DNA of 64,000 nucleotides from Archaeoglobus neptunius (GTDB lineage: Archaea; Halobacteriota; Archaeoglobi; Archaeoglobales; Archaeoglobaceae): the NCBI RefSeq assembly GCF_016757965.1, contig NZ_JAEKIW010000007.1, positions 1-64,000 on the forward strand, in the 5' to 3' direction. The notes beneath the pieces are model-generated. The model saw nothing but the letters and a program-made list of their open reading frames with translations, was not told the DNA's origin and ran no database searches. This document shows, in pieces, positions 43,621-53,128 of this stretch (positions within the stretch are counted from its first letter, which is position 1; each line of letters starts with the position of its first letter). Made by a program: the position numbers and the translations under genes.

Positions 43621-44472
43621 TTAAAGCATTTTACTTTTCCTTTTATAAAGCTCGATCCACCACAATGTTGTGATGGGGCCCACAATAAGCCAGCCGGAAA
43701 CGGCCGACAGGGCATAGCTGATAAGCACGCCTTTCAACCCAAAAAACCGGAGAGGATAAAAAGGCAGCCCTACAAGCGTTGCTGTAAAGACAACAAAAAG
43801 CCAGAAAATGACAGTTTCGGAAACAGAAGCTCGCAAAACCCTGTATCCTCTCCTTATCCCACTAAGTGTCCCTTCTCCATCAATGACGATTGCATACGGG
43901 ACAAAAGTGAAGAGAAACTGGATTAGGCTGGTGAGTCCTAAAAGCAGCAGCATCCACAGAAAGAAGGCAAGGGCTGAGTAAACAAGGCTGTGTACATTGT
44001 TCGGATTAACTCCCTTCAAAATATGGTAAAGCGGTACTGCACCGGCAAAAATTGCGGACTGGATCAGGAGATTAAACCGAAGAAACGGAAAATAGCGTGA
44101 TTTTGCATGTTTCAGTCCGTCACCAAGCCGAACGTTGCACTTCAACGCATCACTGCAGACTTTTATCCACCAGGCTTTGAAAAAAGTTTCTGTTATCGTG
44201 TAAACCAGTATTCCAACCATTATTGCAGAAAATATCAGATCAAGGTTCTCCATGTACTCTGTGAATAGGTTTCCAACGTATTTTTCACTTATACCAGCTA
44301 TCTTGCCTGTAAAAATTAATTCCGGAAGCTCGGGAGAAATCTTGTATACGATAAAAGCCGTTAGCAGCAGAAAAATTGCCGAGCTTATCACACCATAAGA
44401 AAAAAATGGGATACACGTAATTTTATGCTCTTTCCACGTGTACCAGCCCTTTCTGACGATCTCCCAGATCAT
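43621..44472 (-). CDS. Polytopic membrane protein (DUF4013/DUF7847-like)
   Basis: From the ATG at 44472 the product is 283 residues with about six membrane segments. It begins MIWEIVRKGWYTWKEHKITC, and GEGTLSGIRRGYRVLRASVS is a cytoplasmic loop typical of archaeal membrane proteins of the glycerophosphoryl-diester-esterase-membrane-domain-like kind. Function unknown. It overlaps the stop of the next upstream gene, so the two are coupled. Confidence 0.7.
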   Translation of the reverse strand: MIWEIVRKGWYTWKEHKITCIPFFSYGVISSAIFLLLTAFIVYKISPELPELIFTGKIAGISEKYVGNLFTEYMENLDLIFSAIMVGILVYTITETFFKAWWIKVCSDALKCNVRLGDGLKHAKSRYFPFLRFNLLIQSAIFAGAVPLYHILKGVNPNNVHSLVYSALAFFLWMLLLLGLTSLIQFLFTFVPYAIVIDGEGTLSGIRRGYRVLRASVSETVIFWLFVVFTATLVGLPFYPLRFFGLKGVLISYALSAVSGWLIVGPITTLWWIELYKRKSKML

Positions 44473-44864
44473 ACTCCGAAGTACTCCTTCACATGGGGGC
44501 GTGTGAGGTAGTAGAGTATCACTGCACCTATCACAATCCCGACCACGCCTGCTGGTAGAGTTAGCAGTGACTGGAGTACGTTGAGGGCAGTCAGTATCAC
44601 GGAAATCCACCACGCCCAGCTTGCCCCAATCCAAAGACCGTAACCCACGATTATGGCTACAGCTCCGAGAACTACAAAGATTAATCCGCCCACGGAGAAT
44701 ATGAGTGATGCCAGTGGGCCAAACTCCTCAAATGCGCTTGGTGGGATCACGGCTGACAACCAGACCAGGGTTACAGCACCTATGAAGCAGAAGATTCCAC
44801 TGATAAAGTTCAGCAGGGCCAGTAGTGTCACACCAAGTGGCCTGTCCATGCAATGTTTTATCAA
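44469..44864 (-). CDS. Small four-helix membrane protein
   Basis: The 131-residue protein (start at 44864, or 44849 with MDRPLGVTLLALL) has four hydrophobic helices with Gly-rich segments (LALLNFISGIFCFIGAVTLV, SLIFSVGGLIFVVLGAVAII, ASWAWWISVILTALNVL, GIVIGAVILYYL). It resembles DUF2127-type proteins. It overlaps the next membrane protein and the previous hydrolase gene by four bases each, forming a three-gene unit. Confidence 0.7.
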   Translation of the reverse strand: MIKHCMDRPLGVTLLALLNFISGIFCFIGAVTLVWLSAVIPPSAFEEFGPLASLIFSVGGLIFVVLGAVAIIVGYGLWIGASWAWWISVILTALNVLQSLLTLPAGVVGIVIGAVILYYLTRPHVKEYFGV

Positions 44865-45655
44865 AAACTAAATTTAAATTTTACTGTGGAAAGGAAGCTG
44901 TCAATTGCTTCATTAACATCATCGGGCCTCTCAAGCATGACACAGTGTCCCGCATCCGGAATCACAACCAGCTTAGAATCCCTTATGATTCTGTTGAGCT
45001 CTGCAGATTTACTCACAGGTAGCATAGCGTCACTCTCCCCCACGATCAGCAGTGTGGGTTTGTCTATCCTCGATGCATCTTTTCTGAGATCGATTTTTGT
45101 GAGAGTTCTGTAGACGTTCAAGGCAGAGTGCTGTGGTGTGTGCTTCATTGCCTCCATCCATCCCCATTCTTTCAGATCTCCTGCATTTTTGCCAAATGAC
45201 ATGTTCGCAACGATCCTAGAAGACGGGATGTAGGCAATTCTGGCGATGATTTTTGCCAGGGGGTAGCCGTATTTATGAAATGTTCTGATTCTTGCACCTC
45301 CACCGATCAGTATCAGTGCCAGAACTTTTTCTGGATATTCGACGCAGTACTTCATGGAAATCATTGTTCCGAAGGAATGTCCGATGAGTACGAACCTCTC
45401 AAGCCCAGCGTCTTCAATAACACATTCAACATCAGAAACGAAGTTTTCAAATTCGTAATATTTTTTGTCAGCCGGTTTGTCTGACCTGCCATGCCCCCTG
45501 CTGTCGATGAAGAGCATTCTGTTGGAAAAGTGTCTCCTCTGCTCTCTCCAGAAGTTCATGTTTGCGGTCCATCCGTGGATGAAGACCAGTGGAGGCCAGT
45601 CACCCTCCTCAATTTCGTAGTATATCCGGATGTTCCCGTTTGCTGCATATGGCAT
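44861..45655 (-). CDS. Alpha/beta-fold hydrolase
   Basis: The 264-residue protein carries the oxyanion motif VFIHGWTANMNFW, nucleophile Ser in VLIGHSFGTMISMKY, acid Asp in VGESDAMLPVS and catalytic His in DAGHCVMLERPDDV. This is the esterase/haloperoxidase-like class with unknown substrate. It leads the small membrane gene group on the minus strand. Confidence 0.88.
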   Translation of the reverse strand: MPYAANGNIRIYYEIEEGDWPPLVFIHGWTANMNFWREQRRHFSNRMLFIDSRGHGRSDKPADKKYYEFENFVSDVECVIEDAGLERFVLIGHSFGTMISMKYCVEYPEKVLALILIGGGARIRTFHKYGYPLAKIIARIAYIPSSRIVANMSFGKNAGDLKEWGWMEAMKHTPQHSALNVYRTLTKIDLRKDASRIDKPTLLIVGESDAMLPVSKSAELNRIIRDSKLVVIPDAGHCVMLERPDDVNEAIDSFLSTVKFKFSF

Positions 45656-45719
45656 ATCAAGTTAATGATTTATCCATTTAAAAATTTAACGCCGAACCTG
45701 TATGGAGCGATACATACTG

Positions 45720-47195
45720 TTAGACTTTCAGATTTTTCGCCACCTTCAGCAGGTTTTGCCACCTTTTGTACTTTCCCCTCAGATCCACTCTCCTTTCAAA
45801 GGTATCGGAGAACGGCATGCAAAAATCTCTGCCCCACTTCCCCAGCGCTCTTCCGGCAATCAGGTTGGCTCCGAAAGATGTACCTGAGAGTATCGCTCCC
45901 CTCACAACAGGAATACCGGTTACATCGGCAATTCTCTGAAGGAAAAAGTCGTTGGATGACATCTCACCGTCGCATCTTATTTGCTCATTCAACGGGAACT
46001 CCCTCTTCATTATGTCCATGATCTCCGCAATTCTAAAGGCAAGTCCTTCGAGCAGAGCCTTTACGATATCTTCCCTTCGCATTGCATTTGAAATCCCGTA
46101 CAGCAGGCCGGGAATTGTGACATAGTGTGGTGTGGCCAGTCCGGTAAAGGCTGGAATCAGCAGCATATCCTCATCTTTCGATCTGAATGCCAGTTCCGAA
46201 GTCTCCCTGACATCGCTATATATGCCGATATCTCTGAGCAGTTCAACAGCCGAACCGCTGTAGAATAGCATACCCTCAAGCATGTACTTCAGGTCTCCTT
46301 TCAGTTTCCATGCAATCAAGGGTAGAAGTCCTCTGGAAGATGCACACGGCTCCTCCCCTACATTCAGATCCACAAAGGTGCCTGTTCCGTTTGTTATCTT
46401 TACATCGCCCCTTTTCCAGCAACCCAAGGCATAGAGTGAGGCGGATTGATCGGCTATGACACCGGTAACGGGAACGTTTCTGTATTCTCCGAAAATCTCG
46501 TCACTGTGCTTTGGAACAGGGAGCATGCAGGTGTCTGCCCCGATGATTTCAAGAATCGGCTTGCTCCATCTGAGATAGAAGGAGTCGTAAAGTCCAGTTG
46601 CAGCGGCGTTGGAGTAGTCCGTAGAGTGCTCACCTGTTAGACTGTAAACCAGCCAGCTATCTATGGTCCCCACTCTGAGGTCGTAGTTATTGGCTCTATC
46701 ACCAAGCTCGTTAAGCATCCAGCACAGTTTTACGCTTGTGTGATTCGGCCTCAGCGAGAGTCTTGAGAGTGTTACAAACCATTTGGCCCTCCTCCTGTTT
46801 TTGATTGCCGGAATCACCTCTGACAGTCCTGCCACCATTTTTCCAATGGTTCTTGCGATCCTCAACGTCGAATTTCTGTTGAGTCTTTCAGCGAGCTCAT
46901 TGGCCCTCATATCCTGCCAGCCCATAGCGGGAAAAACAGTTTTACCGGTTTTGGCATCCCATAGAACGGCTGTGGTCCGCTGGTTAGTGATTGCAAGGGC
47001 CTCAATGGAGTATTTGTCTATGGCATAGTCTGCAAGCCTTTTGCACTTTTTCGCCATGTCCTCAGCATCGATTTCGACCCATCCGGGCTGGGGGTTGTTT
47101 TTAACCACCGGTTCCTTCACGATGTCAACAAGTCTGTCCTCGTCGTAGACAACGAGCTTCACTGTGGTTGTACCTGCATCGATCACACCGATCAT
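45720..47195 (-). CDS. glpK: FGGY-family glycerol kinase
   Basis: From the ATG at 47195 the product is 491 residues beginning MIGVIDAGTTTVKLVVYDED. The ATPase fold parts are DAGTTTVKL, VIADQSASLYALGCW with TNGTGTFVDL, and IRCDGEMSSNDFFLQRIADV; AITNQRTTAVLWD and QDMRANELAE match glycerol kinases. It phosphorylates glycerol to sn-glycerol-3-phosphate. In archaea, whose lipids use glycerol-1-phosphate, this serves catabolism. The gene is last in a six-gene operon with gpsA. Confidence 0.88.
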   Translation of the reverse strand: MIGVIDAGTTTVKLVVYDEDRLVDIVKEPVVKNNPQPGWVEIDAEDMAKKCKRLADYAIDKYSIEALAITNQRTTAVLWDAKTGKTVFPAMGWQDMRANELAERLNRNSTLRIARTIGKMVAGLSEVIPAIKNRRRAKWFVTLSRLSLRPNHTSVKLCWMLNELGDRANNYDLRVGTIDSWLVYSLTGEHSTDYSNAAATGLYDSFYLRWSKPILEIIGADTCMLPVPKHSDEIFGEYRNVPVTGVIADQSASLYALGCWKRGDVKITNGTGTFVDLNVGEEPCASSRGLLPLIAWKLKGDLKYMLEGMLFYSGSAVELLRDIGIYSDVRETSELAFRSKDEDMLLIPAFTGLATPHYVTIPGLLYGISNAMRREDIVKALLEGLAFRIAEIMDIMKREFPLNEQIRCDGEMSSNDFFLQRIADVTGIPVVRGAILSGTSFGANLIAGRALGKWGRDFCMPFSDTFERRVDLRGKYKRWQNLLKVAKNLKV

Positions 47196-48205
47196 AGTCC
47201 TTCCCCTATCAGCTCCAGGATATCGACAGCATCTAAAGCAATCCTGCAGGCGGGACAGGCGGTGACGATCTGGCATTCAAAATGACCTTTTCTTTTTTTG
47301 GCCACTTTTTCTGCCAGTTCGGGATACAGGATCCTGTACACTCCGCCATAACCGCAGCAGTGAGTATCTTTTCCGCTGAAAGCCGTCTCTTTAACGCTGC
47401 ATCCCATTTCCTCAAGCAGCTTTCTGGGCTCCTCTATGATGCCAAGTTTTCTCGCCATTAAGCATGGATCATGGAAGGAAAACTCGCCACCAACCTTTAC
47501 GGGTTTCAGGACGCTTATTAAGTGGACTGCTTTGATCCCGCTCTCTCTGAGAATGGACACGCAGTGGGGACAGTTGCTGATCACGCCCTCATACTTTGAG
47601 GCCACACCTTTAAGCCTCTCAACAGCATCTCTGAATTCCTTCATCATCCCCAGTTCGTGGTACGGCATTCCGCAGCAAACTACTTCATCCACTGCAAAGT
47701 CGACATTGAGCTTCTCCAGAACTTCAACTGTCTTGCTGAAGAGTCTTGCCTCAAAGGTCCTGCATCCGGGGAAGTAAAGGACTTTACCGTCCCTTCTTTC
47801 TTTTTCTGCCATTTTTGAGTGTTTCATGACTTCATCCTCGAATTTCCTGACAGCCTTTTTGGCAGTCTCTGATACGAATCTGCCCCTCACGTCTCTTAAA
47901 GCATCATTTACGCTAATTTCCATTGGACAGGCGTTCTTGCAGGCATCGCAAGGCAGGCAGTGGTACACTGCGTCATAGATAACGTCTTCTGAGAAGTAAC
48001 CGAGCCTGGATTTTACGGATGGTGAGACGGTCAGCCTCCTCTCAGCATCGAACACGGGACAGACGTGGAGACACATGTTCGGACACATCATGCATTTTGT
48101 AAGTTCGTCAACCCTGCCGAACTTTGGTATTACCCTGGCCAGCCTGAGCTTGGTCCTCATGTCCGTATTTGCAATTATCCTCTGAATGACTCTGGGATTT
48201 ATCAA
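47192..48205 (-). CDS. Fe-S/CCG-domain oxidoreductase subunit (GlpC/HdrD-like)
   Basis: The 337-residue protein has two [4Fe-4S] motifs, CMMCPNMCLHVCPVF and CLPCDACKNACPMEI (residues about 38-100). Two CCG domains follow: CCGMPYHELGMM and THCCGYGGVYRILYPEL. These modules pass electrons in GlpC, LutA, GlcF and HdrD type proteins. The gene overlaps the flavoprotein and glpK genes, and the pair probably forms a membrane-linked G3P-oxidising or related complex that hands electrons to quinone or another carrier. Confidence 0.85.
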   Translation of the reverse strand: MINPRVIQRIIANTDMRTKLRLARVIPKFGRVDELTKCMMCPNMCLHVCPVFDAERRLTVSPSVKSRLGYFSEDVIYDAVYHCLPCDACKNACPMEISVNDALRDVRGRFVSETAKKAVRKFEDEVMKHSKMAEKERRDGKVLYFPGCRTFEARLFSKTVEVLEKLNVDFAVDEVVCCGMPYHELGMMKEFRDAVERLKGVASKYEGVISNCPHCVSILRESGIKAVHLISVLKPVKVGGEFSFHDPCLMARKLGIIEEPRKLLEEMGCSVKETAFSGKDTHCCGYGGVYRILYPELAEKVAKKRKGHFECQIVTACPACRIALDAVDILELIGEGL

Positions 48206-49542
48206 TCCAGCATCACCCCCCTGTTGAGTATGTTTCTCCTGTCAAGCATGCTCTTCAGATCTCCCAGAATAGAGGCATATTCTCCTATCTCTTCCCTGAG
48301 CCACCTCTTTCTCAACCTGCCAATTCCGTGATGGTGGGTGAGGTTTCCGCCGTTCTTCAGCGATGCATGAATTGCTCTACTCCACACCTCCCTGTAGTAC
48401 TCCTCTATATTTTCCGGAAGCCCGGCGAACGTAAAGTAGAAACACAATCCACTTTCGTAGAAATGTGAAGCGTGAGCTGAAGCGGTCACAGTTCCCGAAA
48501 CGTTCCTGATTTCATCGATAACAGAACTGTAAATTCTCTCAGCATCACTCCAGAAACATGAGACCTCTATTGTGTCGAATACAAAACCAAGTGGGACAAT
48601 TTTTGAGATGTCTGAAACATTGAACCTCTTCTCCAGCCATTTCTCAGCGTATCCCTCCACAACCTTTCCTGATGTTTCCTTCCTTGCCAGATTAAACCGG
48701 GATTCCGAACCTCTACCTTCAAAAACGGATATTAAACAGAATTTTTCCGAATCGAAATACCTCAAGCTCTCTTCGTCATCGAAAATTCTCATTAGCTCTG
48801 GTTTTAATGCCATCAGCTTCTTCGCACCTCTCACAGCCTCCCCCATCGAATCATATTCGATTGACAGATAGTGTGTCTCATCTGGAATTTCAAATACCTT
48901 CAGAAGAACCTCTGTGACCACACCAAGCAACCCTTCACTGCCTACAAACAGCTTTTTGAGGTCTGGACCAGCTCTTCTTGGCGCAGCTCTCTCGGTAACT
49001 ATTTCGCCGTCAGGCAGGACTGCAGTAAGGGAAACGATCAGGTTCTCTATGTTGCCGTAGCCCGTCGAAAACTGACCACTGGCAGCAGTGGCAACCCATC
49101 CACCAACCGTGGAGCAGAAGAGGCTTTGTGGAGAGTGGCGTAGTGTAAGGCCATGGTGGTTGAGAATTTTCTCCAGCCTTCCTCCGACAACACCTGCTCC
49201 GGCTCTAACGAGCATGTTCTCCGCATCAATCTCAATCCTGTCGAGGGCGAGGGTGGAGAGCGCGATTCCTCCCTCGTACGGCGTTGCGGCATCGATAACT
49301 CCGCTTGCCCCACCAAAGATGTAGACAGGAATGCCGTGGACGTTTGCAACTTTCAGAATTGTTGAAACTTCCTCAGTTGTTTTGGGAAATGCAATCGCAT
49401 CAGGCATTGCTGGAGTCTGGCGTTTCAACAGTTTGTAGAGGTGGAGGGGATTGTAGTCCTTGCAGTAAGCTATTTTATCCTCCATCGCCGTGGAAACCTC
49501 AATCCCTGCAGCCCTCAGCTCATCCAGTGCCGCCCCTATCAT
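48202..49542 (-). CDS. FAD-binding oxidoreductase (GlcD/AGPS-like)
   Basis: The 446-residue protein has the vanillyl-alcohol-oxidase-type FAD domain: TEEVSTILKVANVHGIPVYI, GGASGVIDAATPYEGG and TVGGWVATAASGQFSTGYGN (FAD binding). Its C-terminal substrate domain ends NGGNLTHHHGIGRLRKRW with the active His-His. It is related to D-lactate/glycolate dehydrogenases and alkyl-DHAP synthase. With its Fe-S partner and glpK/gpsA it may oxidise G3P or a related alpha-hydroxy compound; the substrate is inferred from context. Confidence 0.85.
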   Translation of the reverse strand: MIGAALDELRAAGIEVSTAMEDKIAYCKDYNPLHLYKLLKRQTPAMPDAIAFPKTTEEVSTILKVANVHGIPVYIFGGASGVIDAATPYEGGIALSTLALDRIEIDAENMLVRAGAGVVGGRLEKILNHHGLTLRHSPQSLFCSTVGGWVATAASGQFSTGYGNIENLIVSLTAVLPDGEIVTERAAPRRAGPDLKKLFVGSEGLLGVVTEVLLKVFEIPDETHYLSIEYDSMGEAVRGAKKLMALKPELMRIFDDEESLRYFDSEKFCLISVFEGRGSESRFNLARKETSGKVVEGYAEKWLEKRFNVSDISKIVPLGFVFDTIEVSCFWSDAERIYSSVIDEIRNVSGTVTASAHASHFYESGLCFYFTFAGLPENIEEYYREVWSRAIHASLKNGGNLTHHHGIGRLRKRWLREEIGEYASILGDLKSMLDRRNILNRGVMLD

Positions 49543-49769
49543 TCATCCACCCTTTTCAGCTTGACTGCTGTTCCATATGCCAGAAATTCAGCAGCCTCGA
49601 TTCCTGCATCACTGAGCATTTCCATGCACTCCTCAATCTCTCTCCCAACGATGTTCTTCAAACCTGCAGGAATATCTTTGCCTGTGTGTTTTGTCGTGTT
49701 TCCAAAAACAATACCGGGAACTTCACACACCTTAAATCCGGGGATAGAGTCTGTGGTGGTTGCAATCAC
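49539..49769 (-). CDS. YbjQ/UPF0145-family protein
   Basis: From a GTG at 49769 the product is 76 residues, beginning VIATTTDSIPGFKVCEVPGI. The GTG has GGAGGTGA five to six bases ahead, which decides this start over the earlier in-frame ATG at 49802. The family (heavy-metal-binding-like, pentameric) contains GREIEECMEMLSDAGIEAAE and LAYGTAVKLKR. Its role is unclear. It overlaps the flavoprotein gene. Confidence 0.85.
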   Translation of the reverse strand: MIATTTDSIPGFKVCEVPGIVFGNTTKHTGKDIPAGLKNIVGREIEECMEMLSDAGIEAAEFLAYGTAVKLKRVDE

Positions 49770-49782
49770 TTTTTCACCTCCT

Positions 49783-49926
49783 CTATCTTTCTCCCCCTCC
49801 AAAAATGAGCAGGAGTATGCCAGCAGCTATTAGCAGCGTGTCAATAAGAAGGATGAAGGGCAGCGTAACCTCCATAATCACTCCGATAACGATAAAGCCT
49901 ATGCCCCACTTTACATGGCTTTCCAT
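49783..49926 (-). CDS. Small two-helix membrane protein (47 residues)
   Basis: The product starts MESHVKWGIGFIVIGVIMEV and continues TLPFILLIDTLLIAAGILLL then IFGGGER: two membrane helices separated by a short acidic turn, as in many small archaeal membrane proteins. It is four bases downstream of gpsA and 13 upstream of the YbjQ-family start, inside the operon with no competing gene. Function unknown. Confidence 0.6.
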   Translation of the reverse strand: MESHVKWGIGFIVIGVIMEVTLPFILLIDTLLIAAGILLLIFGGGER

Positions 49927-49930
49927 CCTT

Positions 49931-50959
49931 TCACTTCTCCACGATCAGCTCCTCGAAAACACTTGCGACTTTTTTACCCTCATAGAGAACCTGGTATATG
50001 TTTTCAAGCAATCTGAACCTCCCCTCTTCTGCCTTTCCATCCTCTTCTAGTCTTTTCAGAAGCTTGTAGGCTTTTTTGGCCGTTTTGTATCCCTCAACAA
50101 CTCCAACTCCCTTTCTGCTCAACTCATCAAGCGCTTGCTGTATTGTATATCCTTTCCCAAGCAGTTCACCGAGCATTCCGTTCCTCCCACCTCTGAAGGT
50201 TGCTATGAGATCACCAAAACCCGAAAGACCAAAAGCGGTCATTCTGTTACCGCCCAGCAATTCGATAAACTCTGCAATTTCATTAATGGCCTTTGTTGCG
50301 ATAACACCCTTAGCATTGCTCATTTCAACGTTCATTGTGCTCTCGTAACCCCTTACCCAGGCTATTGCAATTGAATATACGTTTTTCAGAGCTGATGTAA
50401 CCTCCGTCCCCTCGATATCGTCCGTTACCTCCACTCCGAAATGGTGGGTTTCAAAAACTCTCTTCATCTCAATTGCGGACTCTATGTTTGTGCTGCTGAA
50501 AACAACTCTTGTCGGCATTCTCTTTGCAACTTCTCTCGCTATAGCCGGACCTGTGATAGCAACCGTTTTGTCTCTCAGGCTCTTCTTCATTCTCCATATC
50601 GCCTCAGGTACCGTCATTATTTCTCCATCAATCTCCAGAAGCCCCTTAGAGATCAGTACAAGGTACTGGTCTTCAATAAACTCCGAGATTCGTTCGAATA
50701 CAGGCAACACACCATCTGTACTGACACCAAGAACAATAACATCCGATCCTTCAAGAGCTTCATGGAGCTGGTCTGAATAGAATAGACTGACATTGTTCAG
50801 TTTAACACCAAGTCTCGGATGTTCCATCCCCTTCCGCATGAGATCAAGTATCTCAACATCGTATTCTGTCCCCCAGATTCTCACCTCATTCCTGTTATCG
50901 GTAAGGGGAACCGAGAGAGCGGAACCCATTGCTCCTGCACCAAGTATTGAAACAATCAT
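49931..50959 (-). CDS. gpsA: NAD(P)-dependent glycerol-3-phosphate dehydrogenase
   Basis: The 342-residue protein has the N-terminal dinucleotide motif ILGAGAMGSALSVPLTDN (5-22), then VLISKGL, AITGPAIAREVAKR, the catalytic-Lys region VTSALKNVYSIAIAWVRGYE and GLSGFGDLIATFRGGRN. It interconverts DHAP and sn-glycerol-3-phosphate. A well-studied relative exists in Archaeoglobus fulgidus. It is first of the G3P operon and so probably oxidises G3P made by the kinase, or supplies G3P for a non-lipid use. Confidence 0.9.
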   Translation of the reverse strand: MIVSILGAGAMGSALSVPLTDNRNEVRIWGTEYDVEILDLMRKGMEHPRLGVKLNNVSLFYSDQLHEALEGSDVIVLGVSTDGVLPVFERISEFIEDQYLVLISKGLLEIDGEIMTVPEAIWRMKKSLRDKTVAITGPAIAREVAKRMPTRVVFSSTNIESAIEMKRVFETHHFGVEVTDDIEGTEVTSALKNVYSIAIAWVRGYESTMNVEMSNAKGVIATKAINEIAEFIELLGGNRMTAFGLSGFGDLIATFRGGRNGMLGELLGKGYTIQQALDELSRKGVGVVEGYKTAKKAYKLLKRLEEDGKAEEGRFRLLENIYQVLYEGKKVASVFEELIVEK

Positions 50960-51035
50960 GTGATAACTGTTTCGTAAAAATTGAAAAGTCTTTTGATTTA
51001 CGAACCTTTTTATAATCCTTTAGCGAGGGAGGGTC

Positions 51036-51230
51036 ATGCCGGGAATAGTTCCACACAGACACTGTGTTGTTTGTGGAAAGGCGATAGAGCCTGACCAGCA
51101 GGTTTGCAGTGAGGAATGCGAGGAAGTTTTGAGCAAGGAGAGGAAGAGGCAGAGAAACTTCATGATTCTCATGTTTCTGATACTGATACTTCTGCTGGTA
51201 TTCATGTGGATGCCATATTTAAGAGGGTGA
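51036..51230 (+). CDS. Membrane-anchored zinc-ribbon protein (DUF2116)
   Basis: The 64-residue protein has a zinc-binding motif HCVVCGKAIEPDQQVCSEEC (residues about 9-28; CxxC plus CxxxC) and a C-terminal membrane helix (FMILMFLILILLLVFMWMPY). This matches DUF2116, seen across archaea and of unknown function. It converges with purF, overlapping by 12 bases. Confidence 0.88.
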   Translation: MPGIVPHRHCVVCGKAIEPDQQVCSEECEEVLSKERKRQRNFMILMFLILILLLVFMWMPYLRG

Positions 51231-52598
51231 ATCGTAGATCTCTCCCGGAACAGGAACGGGGTATCTCTCCGTCAGGCAGGCCAGGCAGTAATCTTTCCGA
51301 CCACCTGCCTTTTTTATTGCCTCCAGCAATCCGCTGAGGCTGAGATAGGCTAGACTGTCTGCACCCATGATTTTCCCAATCTCTTCAACCGTGTGGTTGG
51401 CGGCAATCAGTTCCTCTCTCGTCTTCATGTCGATTCCAAAGTAGCATGGTGCAACGATGGGTGGGCTGCCGATTCTGACGTGAACTTCTTTTGCACCCGA
51501 GTTCTTTATCATCTCGATAATTCTCTTTGATGTTGTTCCCCTTACAATGCTGTCATCAACGAGCACTATTTTCTTTCCTTCCACATTTCCCCTCACAACA
51601 TTCACTTTAAGCCTCACGGAAAGCTCTCTAAGCGTCTGTGCTGGCATGATGAATGTCCTTCCCACATATCTGTTTTTAATCAGGCTTTCCATATACGGCA
51701 GGCCCGACTCCTCTGCGTAGCCGATGGCTGCAGTTATACCGCTGTCGGGAACGGCGGAGACGTAATCTGCATCTACTGGTGACTCTCTGGCCAGAATCTT
51801 TCCCATTTGAGTTCTTGCTTCGTAGACACTTATACCGTCTATAATCGAGTCAGGTCTTGCAAAGTAAATATACTCAAAAATGCAGGTAGCCCTTCTCTTT
51901 GATTCCGCAATACGCTGAAATTCAATCTCTCCGTCTCTGACTATCACGGCTTCTCCCGGTTCAACGTCTCTAACAAACTTTCCACCCAGAGCGTCAATTG
52001 CGCAGCTTTCGCTGCAGATTATGTATCCATCATCGAGTTCACCCACACAGAGCGGTTTGAATCCAACAGGGTCTCTGTAGCCTATCAGCGTGTCATCAAC
52101 AAGCATCGTCATTGTATAGCTTCCAATAAGCACACTGTTGAGGTTTTCCAGCGCATTTATGACATCTCCATTGCCCAGCAGGAACTTCGATAGCAGTTGG
52201 GTAATGATCTCTGTATCTGAGTTGGTCGTAAACACCCTCCCCTCGTTTTCGAGCTGATTTCTTAGCAGAGTGTAGTTGACCAGATTCCCGTTGTGGGCAA
52301 CAGCGATAAATCCTGCTTTTGACTTTACAACAAATGGTTGTGCGTTTTCAATTCTTGACAGTCCTGTTGTGGAGTATCTCACATGGCCGATTACGGATCT
52401 GCCTGCGAGCAGGTCGAAGTCCTCATCACTGAATACCTCCGTTACGAGCCCCATTCCCTTTTTGTACCTTATGAGGTTGTCGTAAGATGCTAAACCAGCA
52501 GATTCCTGCCCTCTGTGCTGCAGGGAGAACAAGGCGTAATATGCCAGCCTGGGAGCGAGTTCCGCATCTGGATAATACACTCCAACAATTCCGCACAT
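51219..52598 (-). CDS. purF: Amidophosphoribosyltransferase
   Basis: The 459-residue enzyme starts MCGIVGVYY with the N-terminal nucleophile Cys exposed after Met removal and no propeptide. Glutaminase motifs (SLQHRGQESAGLASY, VAHNGNLVN) are followed by the phosphoribosyl part (VLVDDSIVRGTTSKRI). Cysteines in ATCIFEYIYF, APCYFGIDM and YCLACL fit the [4Fe-4S] type. It makes 5-phosphoribosylamine, the first step of purine synthesis. Its ATG follows the rpl37e stop directly. Confidence 0.94.
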   Translation of the reverse strand: MCGIVGVYYPDAELAPRLAYYALFSLQHRGQESAGLASYDNLIRYKKGMGLVTEVFSDEDFDLLAGRSVIGHVRYSTTGLSRIENAQPFVVKSKAGFIAVAHNGNLVNYTLLRNQLENEGRVFTTNSDTEIITQLLSKFLLGNGDVINALENLNSVLIGSYTMTMLVDDTLIGYRDPVGFKPLCVGELDDGYIICSESCAIDALGGKFVRDVEPGEAVIVRDGEIEFQRIAESKRRATCIFEYIYFARPDSIIDGISVYEARTQMGKILARESPVDADYVSAVPDSGITAAIGYAEESGLPYMESLIKNRYVGRTFIMPAQTLRELSVRLKVNVVRGNVEGKKIVLVDDSIVRGTTSKRIIEMIKNSGAKEVHVRIGSPPIVAPCYFGIDMKTREELIAANHTVEEIGKIMGADSLAYLSLSGLLEAIKKAGGRKDYCLACLTERYPVPVPGEIYDSPS

Positions 52599-52777
52599 TC
52601 AAGTTTTATTCTTCTTTTTCTTTATCCAGCTGTAGCTCCTGAGTCTTTTGCTCCTGCCGAAGCCACATGCTGCGCAGTAACCCTTCCTTCTATGGAAAGA
52701 ATGCCTTCCACAACGCCTACACCTTATATGGACTCGTTTTCTACCCTTTTTACCCATCGCCGCTGTCCCATCAGACA

Positions 52778-52778
<1 letters not shown>
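52599..52778 (-). CDS. rpl37e: Ribosomal protein L37e
   Basis: The 59-residue basic zinc protein has two CxxC pairs: [12 protein letters not shown] and [16 protein letters not shown], ending [10 protein letters not shown]. This is the archaeal/eukaryotic large-subunit protein L37e. Its start overlaps the Lsm stop (TGATG) and it ends one base before purF. The Lsm-L37e pair is a conserved archaeal gene order, and purF appears attached to it. Confidence 0.95.
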
Positions 52779-53101
<323 letters not shown>

Positions 53102-53128
53102 TTAATCCATTCATTTATGATGAGCAGA

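Noticed and set aside
42873-43673. A 266-codon plus-strand open frame
   Set aside because: Antisense shadow of rtcB, whose motifs are unmistakable; rich in His, Pro and Ser as expected from complemented codons.
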